Shown here one piece after another: positions 18,402 through 28,551 of a stretch of 64,000 nucleotides of DNA (within the stretch, counting starts at the first letter, position 1; each line of letters starts with the position of its first letter). Source of the stretch: Chitinophaga flava. Lineage in GTDB: Bacteria; Bacteroidota; Bacteroidia; Chitinophagales; Chitinophagaceae. Below the pieces are notes generated by a model that did not search any database, had not been told where the DNA came from, and worked only from the letters and a program-made list of their open reading frames with translations. The stretch lies in the NCBI RefSeq assembly GCF_003308995.1, contig NZ_QFFJ01000002.1, forward strand, positions 1,984,001 to 2,048,000. The letters run 5' to 3'. The translations under genes and the position numbers were made by a program.

Positions 18402-21400
18402 ATGAAAGACATAAATACCCTATTGCTGTCTGCAGAAAATACTACAGAAGAACTGATCATTGATATTACTTATGATGGTGCTTTCTCCCGCATTCTGGGA
18501 CTTCTGCAACAGCATCGCCTTATATTACAACAGGTAGCGTATATCCGTGGAGGTATGCTCAACGGTCTGCCTGTAAATCAGTTTAAAGGAAAAACCATTC
18601 TTAATGGCTTCGCCGTGGAAGTGCTCATCACTACTGGTGAAGACGGAAAAGGAATGTTTGCCATCATGGAAGCAGATCTGACTAGCGCTGGTCTGCAGGT
18701 ATTGAACTTCTTTTTTTCTATTGATGAAAAAAACCTGAAGGGAACAGAAACGCTGTTGTTTCCCCGGCTGCAACTTTATGCGGAAGCCCAGTCCGGCAGC
18801 AATCAGGAATTCCTGGAGATATCCGGCTTCTTCAAAGGCCGCTGGAACCCCCTGGGCATTGAAGGGCTGGGGATTGAAGACCTGAAGCTGGGCGCAGTTA
18901 TTTCCACAGACAAGGAGCTGTTGTGTAACCGCTACTCCGCTGTCATGGCGGCTTCTTTTCTCATAAAGGACAAGGTTGTTCCCATAGAAGTGATGATCCC
19001 TATTGGACCCGGAATCTGGCGTATACGGGTGCCGAAGAAAACAACGCTGCCTTCCCTTGCAGACCTGGTAAGCATGATAGGAGGGGAAGATGCCGTTAAT
19101 GCGTTGCCGGAACAACTCCGGACTATGCCTTCCCTGCTCATCCGCACACTGGATCTTCGTTTTGATCCCCAGGCGGCAAGGATGCATCTGCTCAATATTG
19201 ATATTGCAAGCAGCAGCCCCTGGCAGTTCAATTCCCGGCTTAGCCTCGAAAACCTGCGCCTGCAGCTGTCTATGGCCTGGAACAGCAGCAAGGATGCTTT
19301 CCCCTATACCATAACAGGAAGGATCAGTGGCCGTGCAAAGTTGGGGAAATTCTACCTCGCCGCATCTATCCCTTATCCGCTGAATGGCACTACCATCCTG
19401 GAAACCAGCACGGCAGAACCGTTACCTTCATTAGGAGAGCTGTTTTTAGCCCTGGATTTGCCAGACCTGGTACAGGCTATGCCACAGGGAATTGCAGCCA
19501 GTGGCGCCATGAATATTCATCATATCCGGGCATCGCTCAACCTGGCAGAGAAACAACTGCAGGAGCTGGATATATCCGTCAGTGCCGCCGGCCGCTGGCC
19601 TTTGTTGCCAGGTAAGTTTGAAATAGCCGCGCTGTATCTCGATTTTAACATCACACCTATCAACGAGTCCTGGGGTATCTGTGGCCGGATAGGAGGAACA
19701 GTAGCGCTGTTCAATACAACCATCGCTATTGAAGCCGGACGTTATGCGCCTGGTGCTAACTGGTATCTGCGGCTTACACAGCCTTTGCTGTTGCCCGATA
19801 TCGGGGAACTGGCTACTCTAACAGGCATTGAAACGGTAACGGATACACTATTTCCTGCCGGATCAGGGCTCCGGCAGCTGCAGGCTTCTATCGATACCTT
19901 TGATATCAGTCTGCACCACGATACCGGCCGGCTGGCAGCCTATGCTTTTGGTATATCGATGAAATCCCCGCTGGTGGTATTGGAAAACCTGTTGGTGCTT
20001 AATAGCATCGATATATCTCTGGAGGTGATATCACCATTTGATAACAACACACGGGCTGTTAATGGTACTGCAGCCTGCACGCTCACTTTCGCCGGCATGA
20101 CGGCCACGCTGGAAGGCACGCTGGACCAGGGACTGGTACTACAAGGTACCATCCCCGAAATGCGGCTTGTTACCATCCTGGAATCGCTGACAGGTACAGT
20201 ACCTCCGGAACTGCCGGATGTCGTATGCCGGGATATATATTTTTCGCTGGATACCCGCACCCAAGCTTTTGTGATAAGAGCCGCCGCCACAGCAGATTGG
20301 GACTACGCTGGCAATGGTGCGCCATTGCACGCCACCTTCCAGTTGGACCTTGAGCGTAACGCCGCCGCCGAGCTCTCCTGTACAGTAAAGGCAGCCGTAA
20401 AAGGACAGGTGGCCTTTAACGCTGATTGTTATCTGCAGGAGCTGGATCTCTCTTTTTATATCCAGGCAGATAAAACATGGGGGGTAGAAGGAAATCTACA
20501 GGCTAACCTGTACGGTTATACGATGCATCTGGGTGCAGGATATCATCATAATACATTACTACTTTCCTGGTCAGCCGAACAGGAAGGTGGAAAACAATAT
20601 CTTCCCCTTCTGGGTACTAAGGAAAGCGGTATCCTTGGATGTTCAGCATTCAGCTTTACCATTGGCAGGGCTGTAGCCGAAAAACCGCTTACATTCGATA
20701 TACGGGCCAAAGGTGTGCTGGAAATACCGGAACATTTCTCATTGACAGGAGAACTGATCTTCAGAAAAGATGCTGCAGGTACCTATACAGCCGGCTTCCA
20801 TGCCAACATGGACAATACAGCGCCAACAGATACCACAGCAGATATTATGCTGGATATCGTCATTCCGCAGGACCGCAGCCTGGCCAAACTCTCCGGAGCT
20901 CTCCGCGAAGTGGAACTGAAAAAACTGGCAGCACTCTTTCTGCGTAATACACCCTTGCCGGAAACCCTGCCGCAGATTACTTTCAGCAACCTGGCCTTTG
21001 AAGTGATGCCGGTTGCGGGCACCTTCTCTTTTTCCGGTGAGGCCACCGCTATATGGCAGCTTAACAAAAGCAGCCAGTCACTGCACACTTCCGCGCAACT
21101 GGAGGTGGGACGACGGAAAACAGAAGACGCTAAATTACTGTTTGGCGGCGCACTGAAATTTGATACGACTACATCTGTTGATATTATCGACAGTTGCAGC
21201 TTCCGCAGTTTTCATCTTGATATGGCACTGGGACAGCAGCAAACCCCTGTCGTGAAAGGTAGTGCAGCTATCTCGCTATTTGATCATGAGCTGGATTTTT
21301 CAGTGGCCTATATAGAACACTCCCTGCAATTAACTGCTGATCTGCATTCGCTACAGCTGTTGAATATTGAGGCGGTGATGGCCATACAGTTGAATACACT

Positions 21401-24400
21401 GGCATTCGTTTATGCCAAAACAGCAAACAATGTGGCCAGCTGGGAAATGGCTGCTACAGCGGATATCAGCCTGGAACATATTGGACATATCAGCGGTACG
21501 CTGCAATTATTTAATTCCCCGCATCGTTCAGGACTTTCCTTTAAGGCCAGCAATGCCTCACTGGAGGTGCCTTTGCCGGTACCCGGCGTGGAAATGGCGC
21601 TGCTCTTCGGTTTCGATCACTTCTCCCTTTATCGTGAAACGGAAGAAGGAAAACATTACTGGGGAATGGAGGCGGCATTGGACCTCGGCATCAAAGGGTT
21701 GCCGGAGGAATGTTGCCGTTATTTCGGAGAGCAAGACAGGATCACTTTCAAGACTACACTGCAACTCAGGAAAAACGCTTTCCATCTGCATCTCGACAGG
21801 CTGATAGGCCCCGTAATGATACCTATTCCAGATATAGAACAGGATGGTAAAACAGTATCACTGGGAGCGGCGCAAATACTGATCACTGATCTGGACCTCA
21901 GCATAGGCCGTACTTTCGGACTGTCTGTTACCGGTGGTTTAAGAATTCCCGCTGAGCTGGACCGTATTTTTGGTCAGCCGTCCAGCCCATTCTTTAATGC
22001 ATTTGATCCGGCCCGGCCGGATGAAACTACTGTCAAACTGGAGGTGGGCATACAAGGAAGCAGTGTACATGCACGCCTGCTGACCTCACCACTGGCGGCT
22101 GTTCAGATGAAAGACGGTTGGGTGAAACTCGATCTGGGAGATTTTGGAAAATTCCGTTTTACGCTGCCGCAGTTCTCACTGAAAGGCAATGCCTTCGCTG
22201 CTTCCATCAAAATGGAGCGGGAGGGGGAACTGGCCATTCCGGTGAGCCTGTTGAAAAAACTACTGAAAGATAAGCTGCAAATGGAGAAGGTGGCCAATCT
22301 GCTGCCCGACAAAATTCCTATCAGTGATATCAGGTTCTTTGATGAAAACAGACATCTGCAGATAGGGCCTTTCCTGACGGCACTGGCGCCGGACAAGGCT
22401 ACAGAAGACCTGCTGCGTTCGGCCATAGATGCGATCAATAAAACAGTGGAATACCTGCCGGACAGGCTGGTAAACAACTATATGAAGTTTACCCTTCCGG
22501 AAAGTTTTTATGCTGAAATTTCAATCGGTACAGGTTGTAATGTGAATATATCCGTTGGCGTTGGTGAAAGCAGTGAGCCTATCAGGGCGCTATATCCCAC
22601 TATGACAGGTATACTGCCTGCCCTGGGAGGCATTGAACTGCGCAGCTTCTCTTTTGGTACCCTGTTCGGAGCCAGCATTTTTAATCTCTCACTCGATGCT
22701 ACGTTCGATCAGTTTGATATTATCTCACTGGGCGCTGCCGCACTTGCCGGCTGGATGCCGGAATCCGTGCGGCAATTACTGCCGGATACCACCAAATTCC
22801 AGCAAACACTGACCATCAGCGAACTGTACATGATCATCATTGTTCAGGGTTATATCGTAGTGCCGTTACCGTTATTCTATAAACATATCGGTATAGATCA
22901 TTATGGGCTGGAAGGATTACACCTGCACGGACATATCCGTTTCCCAAAGCCAGAGCTGGATGTGGCTGAGATATTCACTGTGCTGAACAATTTACGCAGG
23001 TTCTTTACGGATCCAGCTTTCGAACTGCCGGAAACAGATGATAAGTTGCCGCAGGGATTTGATCTGGTCTTCACCTTCGAAAACAGTTATCTCTTATTGC
23101 CCACTTATCTCGGTGGAGCCATGGTAGGGAAGAAAGAAGGAGAGCTGGTGAAGGTAAAGGCTGCGAAGATCATTGCCAAAGTGCTCAATACGGTCAAATT
23201 CTTTTCGTTGCGCAAGCTGATAGAATCTATCCCGATAGAATACCGTATCGTCAGCATACAGGCACAGGAACAGCGGCTGCTTGACTTCCGCTTCAGAATG
23301 GGCTATGCACTCACTACGCCTGGAGAATTTATCGCCAACAAACAACTGTTACAGTCGTTACAGCTGACAGATGACAGCATAGATCATTTTTTCTCTTATC
23401 CGTTGCCGCCGGATGCCAATGGAATGATGTTCCTGGCCAAGGGAAAACTGCAGCTTTTTGATACGCTCGAACTTGATGCCAGACTTGGTATTGCAGCGAG
23501 AGCAGATGGTTTCCTTATCAATATGCGCTTCTACGGCGCTATTTCAGACCTGTTGCAGATAACGTTGGCAGGAGAGATAAAAGCAGATAAACGGGACCAT
23601 CACAACCCCGTAGCACTCTCAGGACAGGTCCTGTTGCGCTCATCTATATTTGAGAATCACGAAATACTTCGCGCTGTATTTGATTACCGGCATATCGATG
23701 GTAGAAACTATTGCTGTTTCAGTGGATTGATACGGTTGTTCCCGGCCAATATGCCGATTGCGCTGGAGGCAGAAGCCAGCATCGACGGCCGCTGGAGTGA
23801 CGACGCCTTCAGTATCAGCAATGCTGAAACAAGACTGACCCTGCCGGTACTGGGCAGCTTCCGCGCTGTGACCACTTTGCTGATCACCCGTGAACAGCAA
23901 CTGTATTATACTGTTCTTCATTTTAACGACAAACAGGTCAGGTTACTGATCAGCAATAATAACAATGAATTCCAGCTGCATGGTGAATTTGATGCATTAT
24001 GCATAGGCCGGCTGCTGCGCTTTACCAGCTCGGCGGCCAGTCTGGATGATACCCGTCCGCAGGGACCAGAGATCTATATCCTTACAGATAAAGCAGCAGG
24101 CCAGCTGAAACTGTTTTACCTCGATGGTAAAATTACTTTCCTGGGCATGTATGCTGCCGTGAGAGTGAATATACGCCCTGATTACTGGGAGTTTATGCTG
24201 GCAGCAGGTATCGATATAAAACATTTGCTGGAAGCGGAGTTTCGTCTGAATTGCCGCATGGCGCCGGATCTTGCCTGGTTGAATGCCGATGCCTCTTTCA
24301 AGGTAGGACTACAGTTCGAGATTCCCAAAATCAGCTTCTGGGTATGGTTCTTTGGCTGGCATGAAATCGTATTGTTCGACGGTATCAAGTGGAGCGGATC

Positions 24401-26066
24401 TTTCGATGCATTACTGGATATTAAAGTCTACAACCCCGCCACCTGGAAAAGTACCTTTGATTATGATGCCGAGTTGCAGGATATTGCTGGTAAGATAGCT
24501 AGAATCACCAGAGAAATAGCAGATAAAGAAGCTGCCCTGCAAGCCAAACGCAACGGGCTTTCCAATGAAAGAAACGCATTGAAGGACCAGCTGCGTACCA
24601 GGGCTGAAAAAGTAAAGCGGGTGCAGGAGCTGCAACATGATCTTATCAATCTCTACATCCTCGATCAGCTCTTCGAGGCGAAGAGCAAGCGTGGTTCCGA
24701 TCCTGACTGGACCTATGCTTATAACAATGCGGTGGAGGCATACCGTAAGGTGACAGACGAATACCTCCGGTTGTTGGATGAGCTGGGATTTGCTACCAGT
24801 GGTCAGCTTAAATTCTATATGGAAGCGCTACGTTACCTTGATAAAATTATAGAGTATATCGTAGTGTATAGCTTTGGCCGCTGGGGTTATGGCTGGTACA
24901 ACATCAATGAGGTTTTATCATCCCGCAATGCTCCCGAATACGATATAGTATTACAATTTGTGCTGATGGCAGACAATATCAAACGGGGCCATCTGGCAAA
25001 GCACGGTATCGCCTATACGACAGACAAGGAAGACGAACAGATTGTTGCCCTTCAACAGCGCATAACAGATATGGGGCTCCTCTCCAAATTATTTGATGCC
25101 AGATCTAAAAAGGGTTCAGATCCTGAGTGGAAGACAGACTATGACATGGCCAGGAATGGTCTCTTTGAACGGATCAACGCTTATACCACTCATCTGGAGC
25201 AGGTTGGCTGGGAGAGTGAACAACAACGTACCCTAATGATCTCCCGATTGAATTATATTGATAAGATCAAGGAGTATGTGATTGTTTTCGGACACCTGAA
25301 ATGGGGATATAATGGTACCTATGTTCAGGAGGCGCTGCGTTCCGGCAATATCCCTGATTATGATATCATTTTGAAGGTATTGGCGGAAATTGAAGCGCTT
25401 AAGATAGCGGCACTGAATAAATGTAACAAAGACCAGCCATTCGATAGTAAGGCAATTGAAGGGACTATGCTGCCCAATGCTTTTGGCCTTTCACGGGATT
25501 ATCATCAGCAGGAAACTACCTATGAGGAGCTCAACACCGCCGAAGGAGTGTACCGGTATCTGCAGGAAGAGATCCTGTCTTATCAGGTAGCGCTGCGACA
25601 GCTGCGGGAACGTGAGCTGGCAGTCGGCCGCAGACGTAAAGAAGTGGAAGATGGCAGGAATCAGCCTATAAGGTTTGAATTAAAATTGCGGTCTTCCTTG
25701 CGGATACAGGAACATGTTCTGGTAGTGCCGCCTGTTGAGATCATGGTAGCGCCCAACAGGTTGCAGGATATATTGGGAGAGGTGAGTGCAAAAGTACTGG
25801 AAGCTATTATGAACAGTCTCTGGAATGTTGTGGTAGACCTGTTCTCCGGTCCACAACGCATGAGGGCTATCGGAGTTGAGGATATGTCCGGGGCTGATAG
25901 TGTGATGGAAGGTCCGGTGGGAGAAAAACCGTTCCCCTTCAGCTTTATACGGCATCCCACTAATCAGGAAGTTCATAGACGTTTGCTGATGGCTGGTTCT
26001 GATATGCAGCAAGAGCCGCCGCCGAAGGGATATGATGCTGCATTTGATCTGACGGAATATTTGTAA
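18402..26066 (+). CDS. 2554-residue repetitive beta-rich protein of unknown function
   Basis: Residues 1 to about 2000 consist of many loosely repeated units, each with alternating hydrophobic strands of the type LDISVSAAGRWPLL and short LPxLGEL helices, suggesting a very long beta structure. It is reminiscent of large DUF6603-type proteins (from memory, unverified). No signal peptide or transmembrane helix is visible. From about 2030 there is a coiled coil, then two homologous modules of about 142 residues: LFEAKSKRGSDPDWTYAY near 2085 and LFDARSKKGSDPEWKTDY near 2227, each followed by YIDKIxEY and a WGY motif. A second coiled coil and a short tail close the protein. The start is 14 bp after the HNH-like gene. 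Function is unknown; a scaffold or lipid- or protein-binding groove is possible. Confidence 0.75.
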   Translation: MKDINTLLLSAENTTEELIIDITYDGAFSRILGLLQQHRLILQQVAYIRGGMLNGLPVNQFKGKTILNGFAVEVLITTGEDGKGMFAIMEADLTSAGLQVLNFFFSIDEKNLKGTETLLFPRLQLYAEAQSGSNQEFLEISGFFKGRWNPLGIEGLGIEDLKLGAVISTDKELLCNRYSAVMAASFLIKDKVVPIEVMIPIGPGIWRIRVPKKTTLPSLADLVSMIGGEDAVNALPEQLRTMPSLLIRTLDLRFDPQAARMHLLNIDIASSSPWQFNSRLSLENLRLQLSMAWNSSKDAFPYTITGRISGRAKLGKFYLAASIPYPLNGTTILETSTAEPLPSLGELFLALDLPDLVQAMPQGIAASGAMNIHHIRASLNLAEKQLQELDISVSAAGRWPLLPGKFEIAALYLDFNITPINESWGICGRIGGTVALFNTTIAIEAGRYAPGANWYLRLTQPLLLPDIGELATLTGIETVTDTLFPAGSGLRQLQASIDTFDISLHHDTGRLAAYAFGISMKSPLVVLENLLVLNSIDISLEVISPFDNNTRAVNGTAACTLTFAGMTATLEGTLDQGLVLQGTIPEMRLVTILESLTGTVPPELPDVVCRDIYFSLDTRTQAFVIRAAATADWDYAGNGAPLHATFQLDLERNAAAELSCTVKAAVKGQVAFNADCYLQELDLSFYIQADKTWGVEGNLQANLYGYTMHLGAGYHHNTLLLSWSAEQEGGKQYLPLLGTKESGILGCSAFSFTIGRAVAEKPLTFDIRAKGVLEIPEHFSLTGELIFRKDAAGTYTAGFHANMDNTAPTDTTADIMLDIVIPQDRSLAKLSGALREVELKKLAALFLRNTPLPETLPQITFSNLAFEVMPVAGTFSFSGEATAIWQLNKSSQSLHTSAQLEVGRRKTEDAKLLFGGALKFDTTTSVDIIDSCSFRSFHLDMALGQQQTPVVKGSAAISLFDHELDFSVAYIEHSLQLTADLHSLQLLNIEAVMAIQLNTLAFVYAKTANNVASWEMAATADISLEHIGHISGTLQLFNSPHRSGLSFKASNASLEVPLPVPGVEMALLFGFDHFSLYRETEEGKHYWGMEAALDLGIKGLPEECCRYFGEQDRITFKTTLQLRKNAFHLHLDRLIGPVMIPIPDIEQDGKTVSLGAAQILITDLDLSIGRTFGLSVTGGLRIPAELDRIFGQPSSPFFNAFDPARPDETTVKLEVGIQGSSVHARLLTSPLAAVQMKDGWVKLDLGDFGKFRFTLPQFSLKGNAFAASIKMEREGELAIPVSLLKKLLKDKLQMEKVANLLPDKIPISDIRFFDENRHLQIGPFLTALAPDKATEDLLRSAIDAINKTVEYLPDRLVNNYMKFTLPESFYAEISIGTGCNVNISVGVGESSEPIRALYPTMTGILPALGGIELRSFSFGTLFGASIFNLSLDATFDQFDIISLGAAALAGWMPESVRQLLPDTTKFQQTLTISELYMIIIVQGYIVVPLPLFYKHIGIDHYGLEGLHLHGHIRFPKPELDVAEIFTVLNNLRRFFTDPAFELPETDDKLPQGFDLVFTFENSYLLLPTYLGGAMVGKKEGELVKVKAAKIIAKVLNTVKFFSLRKLIESIPIEYRIVSIQAQEQRLLDFRFRMGYALTTPGEFIANKQLLQSLQLTDDSIDHFFSYPLPPDANGMMFLAKGKLQLFDTLELDARLGIAARADGFLINMRFYGAISDLLQITLAGEIKADKRDHHNPVALSGQVLLRSSIFENHEILRAVFDYRHIDGRNYCCFSGLIRLFPANMPIALEAEASIDGRWSDDAFSISNAETRLTLPVLGSFRAVTTLLITREQQLYYTVLHFNDKQVRLLISNNNNEFQLHGEFDALCIGRLLRFTSSAASLDDTRPQGPEIYILTDKAAGQLKLFYLDGKITFLGMYAAVRVNIRPDYWEFMLAAGIDIKHLLEAEFRLNCRMAPDLAWLNADASFKVGLQFEIPKISFWVWFFGWHEIVLFDGIKWSGSFDALLDIKVYNPATWKSTFDYDAELQDIAGKIARITREIADKEAALQAKRNGLSNERNALKDQLRTRAEKVKRVQELQHDLINLYILDQLFEAKSKRGSDPDWTYAYNNAVEAYRKVTDEYLRLLDELGFATSGQLKFYMEALRYLDKIIEYIVVYSFGRWGYGWYNINEVLSSRNAPEYDIVLQFVLMADNIKRGHLAKHGIAYTTDKEDEQIVALQQRITDMGLLSKLFDARSKKGSDPEWKTDYDMARNGLFERINAYTTHLEQVGWESEQQRTLMISRLNYIDKIKEYVIVFGHLKWGYNGTYVQEALRSGNIPDYDIILKVLAEIEALKIAALNKCNKDQPFDSKAIEGTMLPNAFGLSRDYHQQETTYEELNTAEGVYRYLQEEILSYQVALRQLRERELAVGRRRKEVEDGRNQPIRFELKLRSSLRIQEHVLVVPPVEIMVAPNRLQDILGEVSAKVLEAIMNSLWNVVVDLFSGPQRMRAIGVEDMSGADSVMEGPVGEKPFPFSFIRHPTNQEVHRRLLMAGSDMQQEPPPKGYDAAFDLTEYL

Positions 26067-26074
26067 AAGAGATA

Positions 26075-26100
26075 GGGCTGGCATTGGCCAGCCCTTTTTA
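26075..26100 (+). terminator. Terminator of the HNH/giant-protein operon
   Basis: GGGCTGGC and GCCAGCCC form an 8-bp stem with a four-base loop, followed by TTTTT. It starts 9 bp after the stop of the giant gene. Confidence 0.88.
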
Positions 26101-26154
26101 AAATCAGGGTAACATGAATGGCGAAAGTGAGGATAGGGATGATAAGGTTTATTG

Positions 26155-28086
26155 TCAATCAGGTTGTTGTTGATCCGGTGTGCTGTTCTGAGCGGCTTGT
26201 TTTTTACCGATTTCTTCCAGCAGTCTTAAACCGAGTAGTCCGCTGATGGGGCCATTAGCGCCATCGTTGCCACCGATCAGGATGTCTGGCATGATACGGA
26301 TGTTTTGTGCACCGATAGCTTCCATCACTTTTAATTGTGTGAAGTTGCTGCCACCCATGGCTTCTACGGCCAGTTTATAGGATTCGGCGCTGGACTGACC
26401 GATGGCCAGGATTTTTTCCGCTTCTGCTTTACCGGTGAGAGATATTTTTTCCGCATCTGCTTTGGCGATCCATTCTGTGCGGTCAGCCTCTGCTCTGGCA
26501 AGCAGCCTTACTTTTTCTGCTTCACCACTAGCCAGCAGTTTCATACGATCACTTTCCGCGTTAGCCTGCAGACGTACGCTGTTGGCATCACCTGTAGCTT
26601 TCTTTACAGAAGCATCGGCGATTCTTTCTGCGATCAGTACGCCCTGGTCAGCTTTTACGATCTCTTTCTGCATTTCGGCTACTGCCGTTTCTTTTTCGAG
26701 GGACTGACGGGTTTCCTGAGCCTGGCGTTGTGTTTCGTAAGTCACTTTTTGTTCTTCCGCAATTTTACGGTCGGTCAGTGTTTTCATCAGGCTTTCAGGT
26801 GGTACGATATCACCGATGAGGGTATCTACTCCGAAAACGTTGTATTGATCCAGTACTTGTCCTATATGTTCTTTAGCAGCGTTTTGTCTTTCCTTACGGC
26901 TGGTGAGGAAGCTGATCACATCGGATCCCTGGGCGGAGTTACGGAAGTAGTTGCCGATAGTAGGTTCGAGTACCTGAGTAACAAGGTTGCTCATGTTACC
27001 GAAGCGGGCAATCACTTTCGGTGCTTCTGTGGTAGGGATATGGATGATCTGCGATACGTCGAGGTTGAAGGTAAAACCATCTTTACTCCGTACTGTAATG
27101 GTGGAAAGGTTTTTATCCAGCTGGTGTGCTTCACTTCTGGCGGAAGCCCAGTTGAGCACCAGGTTGGTAGTAGGTACCAGTTCCACTTTCATGATGTAGG
27201 GGTTGATAGGGTATTTACCGGGTCCTAACGGTTCCGCCCACACGCCTTTGAAACCTTTGGCTACGATGTTGCCGTGTTTGAATTCTGCACCGCTGATGTC
27301 TACGCCGTCGCTGCCTACGAAGGAGATGACTACGCCTACATGGCCGATGGCTATTTCAGTCATGCGTACGATTTCCATTTTGGCAAACCAGGGGTTGATG
27401 AAATAAGAACCGGCGAGGATCACTTGTTCCTGTAATCCTTTGTAGCCGCCTTTTTCGAGGAAGGCATCCACGTCCTGGAAGTTGTTATGCTCCGGGATGG
27501 TTTTACCGGCAATGGAGCCTGTTTCAAGGGCTTTTCCTTCGAGGGTGGTAACAATGCCCACGCCATTTTCGGGGATGGAGACCATGTCGGTGATTTCCAC
27601 GTCAAACAGGAAGGTATTGATACGATAGGAGCCGGGCGTAATAATGCCTGTCTGCCGGCCTTTGCAGCCACCATTTTCCAGGAAGGCAACGGTATCCTGG
27701 AAGGTATCGCAGGCTACTTTACGGGCAAGGATGGCACCGGTGGGCAGTTCAGCACCGTCTTTAGCCATTACAAGACCTATTTTACCGGTGGGGATAAGGG
27801 TAAAGGGCTGGAAGGTAACACTGTACTGCCAGATCCATTTCCAGAAGTATACGCCGGGGGCCAGCGTTTGTGCCTGGAAACCGGCTTCACCTCTGGTGGC
27901 AAGGATACGTCCTTCGGGCAGTTCCTGTTTGCCGAAGAGCACAAATTTTTTCGTTACAAGCCCGATACGGTCTTCCGGCACGATTATAACGCCGAAGAAT
28001 ATACGAAGAATTACCTTGTAAAGTACCAGGCATAGAATGGGCAGGCCAATGAGCAGTGCCCATGTGAGAACAGGGGTGTTTTGCAT
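26155..28086 (-). CDS. Membrane-anchored SPFH/flotillin-like protein
   Basis: A 643-residue protein. Residues 8-33 are a single N-terminal membrane helix. Two related repeats occupy about 103-160 and 175-234; both contain FQDxxAFLExGGxKG followed by a GSYxIN beta turn. A third, weaker copy is near 38-80. The SPFH/Band-7 domain spans about 245-430, followed by a long Ala/Glu/Lys coiled coil (about 430-590) with repeated AEAEK/AEADR units as in flotillins. The tail is Gly- then Gln-rich. SPFH proteins form large membrane-associated cages or microdomains and can control proteases; the particular role here is unknown. It is transcribed alone, converging on the giant-protein operon. Confidence 0.88.
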   Translation of the reverse strand: MQNTPVLTWALLIGLPILCLVLYKVILRIFFGVIIVPEDRIGLVTKKFVLFGKQELPEGRILATRGEAGFQAQTLAPGVYFWKWIWQYSVTFQPFTLIPTGKIGLVMAKDGAELPTGAILARKVACDTFQDTVAFLENGGCKGRQTGIITPGSYRINTFLFDVEITDMVSIPENGVGIVTTLEGKALETGSIAGKTIPEHNNFQDVDAFLEKGGYKGLQEQVILAGSYFINPWFAKMEIVRMTEIAIGHVGVVISFVGSDGVDISGAEFKHGNIVAKGFKGVWAEPLGPGKYPINPYIMKVELVPTTNLVLNWASARSEAHQLDKNLSTITVRSKDGFTFNLDVSQIIHIPTTEAPKVIARFGNMSNLVTQVLEPTIGNYFRNSAQGSDVISFLTSRKERQNAAKEHIGQVLDQYNVFGVDTLIGDIVPPESLMKTLTDRKIAEEQKVTYETQRQAQETRQSLEKETAVAEMQKEIVKADQGVLIAERIADASVKKATGDANSVRLQANAESDRMKLLASGEAEKVRLLARAEADRTEWIAKADAEKISLTGKAEAEKILAIGQSSAESYKLAVEAMGGSNFTQLKVMEAIGAQNIRIMPDILIGGNDGANGPISGLLGLRLLEEIGKKQAAQNSTPDQQQPD

Positions 28087-28551
28087 GTTGCAGTTGTTAA
28101 GTGGTTATGTATGTTGTATGTGATAGGTACAGCGCACAGGAAGGCAGCAGCGGAGCAGAAAAAGTGCAGCGCAACAGCAGGCTGTTAACGAAAACCGTTA
28201 ACAGTCATTTTACTTCACAGAAAGTTTATTAACAGCTTGGAGGAGAGGTGTTGTAGTTGGTGGCGATAAAGTTGGTCAGGTTGCTACCTGATTGATGGAG
28301 GTCCATTGTGTGTGAATTGAGACGTAAAAGTGCATATTATTTTTTATCCGTCAAAATAGCCTGATAATGCAGGTATCAGCGTATTAATCAAATGATAAAT
28401 ACAGTGGCATTGTTTTTTTTACGGCATCAACAAAGCATGGCTTTTACTGATGATTTTTTCAAAAAAACAGGCATAAATATTTTTTTTCCGCATATACAGC
28501 GGGTTTACAGCATAGATAACCCGAACGGATATCTTATTTTTAGAGAATAGA
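28087..28551. other. 465-bp intergenic region with an inverted repeat
   Basis: This divergent intergenic region lies upstream of both the SPFH and GNAT genes. It contains CTGTTAACG (28182-28190) and CGTTAACAG (28196-28204), perfect arms around AAAAC, about 100 bp upstream of the SPFH start and possibly an operator. The rest is AT-rich with T-runs and no convincing ORF or RNA gene. Confidence 0.5.
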
